Shown here: in pieces, positions 62,495 through 64,000 of the stretch
Numbering within the stretch: the first letter of the stretch is position 1
How the letters are laid out: the number at the start of each line of letters is the position of its first letter
The notes under the pieces: generated by a model
The model's database searches: none
What the model was told of the DNA's origin: nothing
What the model saw: the letters and a program-made list of their open reading frames with translations, nothing else
Assembly: GCF_900113865.1 (NCBI RefSeq)
Contig: NZ_FOQY01000005.1
Span: 245,388 to 309,387 of the forward strand
DNA: 64,000 nt
Direction: 5' to 3'
Origin: Streptosporangium canum
GTDB taxonomy: Bacteria; Actinomycetota; Actinomycetes; Streptosporangiales; Streptosporangiaceae
Position numbers and translations under genes: made by a program

Positions 62495-63459
62495 CCTTGA
62501 CACATCGGGGGCGCGCCCGGGGGTGTCTGCTCGGCCTCGCGGCCGGCGACGCCCTCGGGCGCCCGGCGGAGAACCTCTCTCCTGAGCAGATCGCCGCCCG
62601 CTGGGGCAGGCTGACCGAGATCGACGGCGGGGGCACCGACGACACCGAATACACCATCTTCGCGGCCTCCCTGCTCGCGCGGCACGGGCACGCGCTGACC
62701 CCGCAGGACGTCGCGCTGGCCTACCGCCAGGAGATCATCCCGCTGATCGACGGCCCCATGAAGGGGGCGGGCTTCTCCGAGCTCGGCGCCGTCCAGGCGC
62801 TCCGCCGGGGCCTCGAACCGCCGCTGACCGGCCAGTGGCACCGGCACGGCTGGTCGGACGGCCTGGCCATGCGCGCGGCGCCGTACGGGATCTTCGCCGC
62901 CGGAGACCCCGGCGAGGCCGCCCGCCTGGTGGAGATCGACGGCAGCGTGAGCAACGCGGGCGAGGGCATTCTCGGCGGCCGCGCGGTCGCCGGGGCGGTG
63001 GCCGCCGCGATGACGGGCGCCTCCCCGCAGGAGGTGGTCGCGGCCGGACTCGCCGTGATCCCCGAGGACTCGTGGACCGCCCGCAACGTCAACCGGGCCC
63101 GGGAGATCGTCCTGGACCCCGCCGGATCCGGCGGGGTCGCCGCGCGGCTGCACGAGGCGGTCGTGGTCCGGCACTACCCGTGGACGGACCTGGCCCCCGA
63201 AGCCGTCGCCCTGGCCTTCGCCGCCTACCTGCTGGGCGGGGGAGAGGTGGAGGAGTCCGTGGTGGTCGCGGCGAACCTGGGACGGGACGCCGACACCACC
63301 GCCGCCATCGCGGGCGCCCTGGCCGGCGCGGGACGCGGTGAGGCGGCGGTGCCGGAACGGTGGGCACGGCAGATCGGCCCGGTCGAGGGACGATGCCTGC
63401 CGGTGACCGCAGGACGGCACGTGCTCGACGTGGCCGATCAGCTCGTGGAAGGGACGTAG
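62491..63459 (+). CDS. ADP-ribosylglycohydrolase-family protein 1
   Basis: The product is 322 aa, an all-helical ARH/DraG fold. It has LGLAAGDALGRPAE at the N-terminus, the metal-binding GGTDDTEYT (about 47-55), GSVSNAGEGILGGRAVAGA, and the C-terminal metal site LGRDADTTAAIAGAL. The key acidic residues are retained, so it should hydrolyse an alpha-ribosidic bond with Mg. GTG start overlaps the solute-binding-protein stop, tying it to import. A second member follows. Confidence 0.9.
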   Translation: MTLTHRGRARGCLLGLAAGDALGRPAENLSPEQIAARWGRLTEIDGGGTDDTEYTIFAASLLARHGHALTPQDVALAYRQEIIPLIDGPMKGAGFSELGAVQALRRGLEPPLTGQWHRHGWSDGLAMRAAPYGIFAAGDPGEAARLVEIDGSVSNAGEGILGGRAVAGAVAAAMTGASPQEVVAAGLAVIPEDSWTARNVNRAREIVLDPAGSGGVAARLHEAVVVRHYPWTDLAPEAVALAFAAYLLGGGEVEESVVVAANLGRDADTTAAIAGALAGAGRGEAAVPERWARQIGPVEGRCLPVTAGRHVLDVADQLVEGT

Positions 63460-63463
63460 GGCG

Positions 63464-64000
63464 ATGATGCCGGGGGACAGGATCCTGGGGGCGTTCGCCG
63501 GGGTGGCGATCGGCGACGCGGCGGGGTGGCCGTCGTCGCGGCACCGGGCCGGGGTGCACGCGCCGTGGAGCAGGCGGCTCCACCGCGAGCTCGACGCCTT
63601 CGCCGAGGAGCACCGGGTGACCGCGCTGCCGGTGCCGTTCGCACTCAACCAGCCGGTCGCGCCGCTGGTGATCGGGCCGTCCGACGACGCCGAGTGGCTC
63701 GCCTGGACCGCGCTCACCATCGACCAGGACCGGGCGGAGGCGTTCACCGGCCTCGCCGGCCGGGACGACCTCAGGGCGCGGATCTCGGTGCGGACCGCGC
63801 TGGACAACCTCGCGCGCGGCCTCGGCCCTCCCGCCAGCGGCCACGACAACCCGCACTTCTTCGACGACGCCGCGGTCGTGCGGGCGGTCGCCTTCGGGGC
63901 CAGAGGGCTGGACCCGACGGCCGACGCCCAGGTCACCAACGCCGGCGACGGCGTACTCGGCGCCGTCGCGATGGCCCGCGCGATCGGCGTCCTGGTCGAC
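63464..64000 (+). CDS. ADP-ribosylglycohydrolase-family protein 2 (partial)
   Basis: At least 179 codons are present and the gene runs off the window. It opens MMPGDRILGAFAGVAIGDAAGWP. The N-terminal metal site reads PSDDAEW in place of the T-D-D of the first protein, and VTNAGDGVLGAVAMARAIG matches the family core. The C-terminal D-x-D-T site lies beyond the window, so activity cannot be judged. ATG at 63464 or 63467. It is clearly divergent from the first ARH, so the pair probably has different substrates or steps. Confidence 0.85.
   Translation, partial: MMPGDRILGAFAGVAIGDAAGWPSSRHRAGVHAPWSRRLHRELDAFAEEHRVTALPVPFALNQPVAPLVIGPSDDAEWLAWTALTIDQDRAEAFTGLAGRDDLRARISVRTALDNLARGLGPPASGHDNPHFFDDAAVVRAVAFGARGLDPTADAQVTNAGDGVLGAVAMARAIGVLVD

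Overview
This is high-GC actinobacterial DNA. Codons are strongly G/C-ending, GTG and TTG starts are frequent, and stop/start overlaps of the ATGA or GTGA type are common. Lineage-typical families are present: XRE-DUF5753 with DUF397, DUF6082/DUF6879, a DUF1023 hydrolase and a DUF3516 helicase. The mix of families suggests a filamentous actinomycete such as a Streptosporangiaceae member or relative. This is inferred from gene content alone; no rRNA or other marker gene is present.

1-30 kb is an accessory, defence-like region. It opens with a minus-strand cassette (157-4014): a NUDIX-winged-helix regulator, an MTA/SAH-nucleosidase-like protein with an added C-terminal region, and a four-TM membrane protein sharing a VGxQAGTVxG motif with that region. 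A secreted repeat protein and an RNase H-like protein follow. Next comes a type I restriction-modification locus: an HTH methylase and hsdM-hsdS at 5.9-11.3 kb, with hsdR at 18.1-21.2 kb. The 6.8 kb between them holds an anti-sigma-like ATPase, an XRE/DUF397 pair, antitoxin and XRE-leader remnants, a two-gene HEPN module, a small membrane protein and a DUF1023 hydrolase with a lipoprotein. Beyond hsdR lie a Ser/Thr kinase, a degraded DksA-like zinc finger, a damaged mazEF-like pair, a voltage-gated cation channel, a DUF6879/DUF6082 operon, a small secreted protein and a TIR-TM-WD40 protein.

30-41 kb is a coherent L-arabinose regulon: a LacI-type regulator, a YtfQRT/YjfF-type furanose ABC importer and araB-araD-araA. 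At least five related LacI-type operators are visible, one lying on the araB start codon. The enzymes convert L-arabinose through L-ribulose and L-ribulose-5-phosphate to D-xylulose-5-phosphate.

41-56 kb looks like ordinary chromosome: an FAD reductase, a lipoprotein, a tRNA-Gly/Cys/Val cluster, dus, a UvrA-like ABC protein divergent from a YafY-type regulator, a DUF2087 protein, a Ski2-like helicase, an acyltransferase, a two-component system, and a flavin oxidoreductase (with a possible 45-aa upstream ORF) divergent from a LysR regulator.

57-64 kb holds a secreted TNT-type NAD glycohydrolase divergent from a LacI-controlled operon. That operon encodes two ABC permeases, a solute-binding lipoprotein and two ADP-ribosylglycohydrolase-fold proteins, the second cut by the window end. 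The layout suggests, without proving, a link between extracellular NAD cleavage and import and hydrolysis of a ribosyl compound. This and the NUDIX/nucleosidase/membrane cassette are the two best candidates for undescribed systems.
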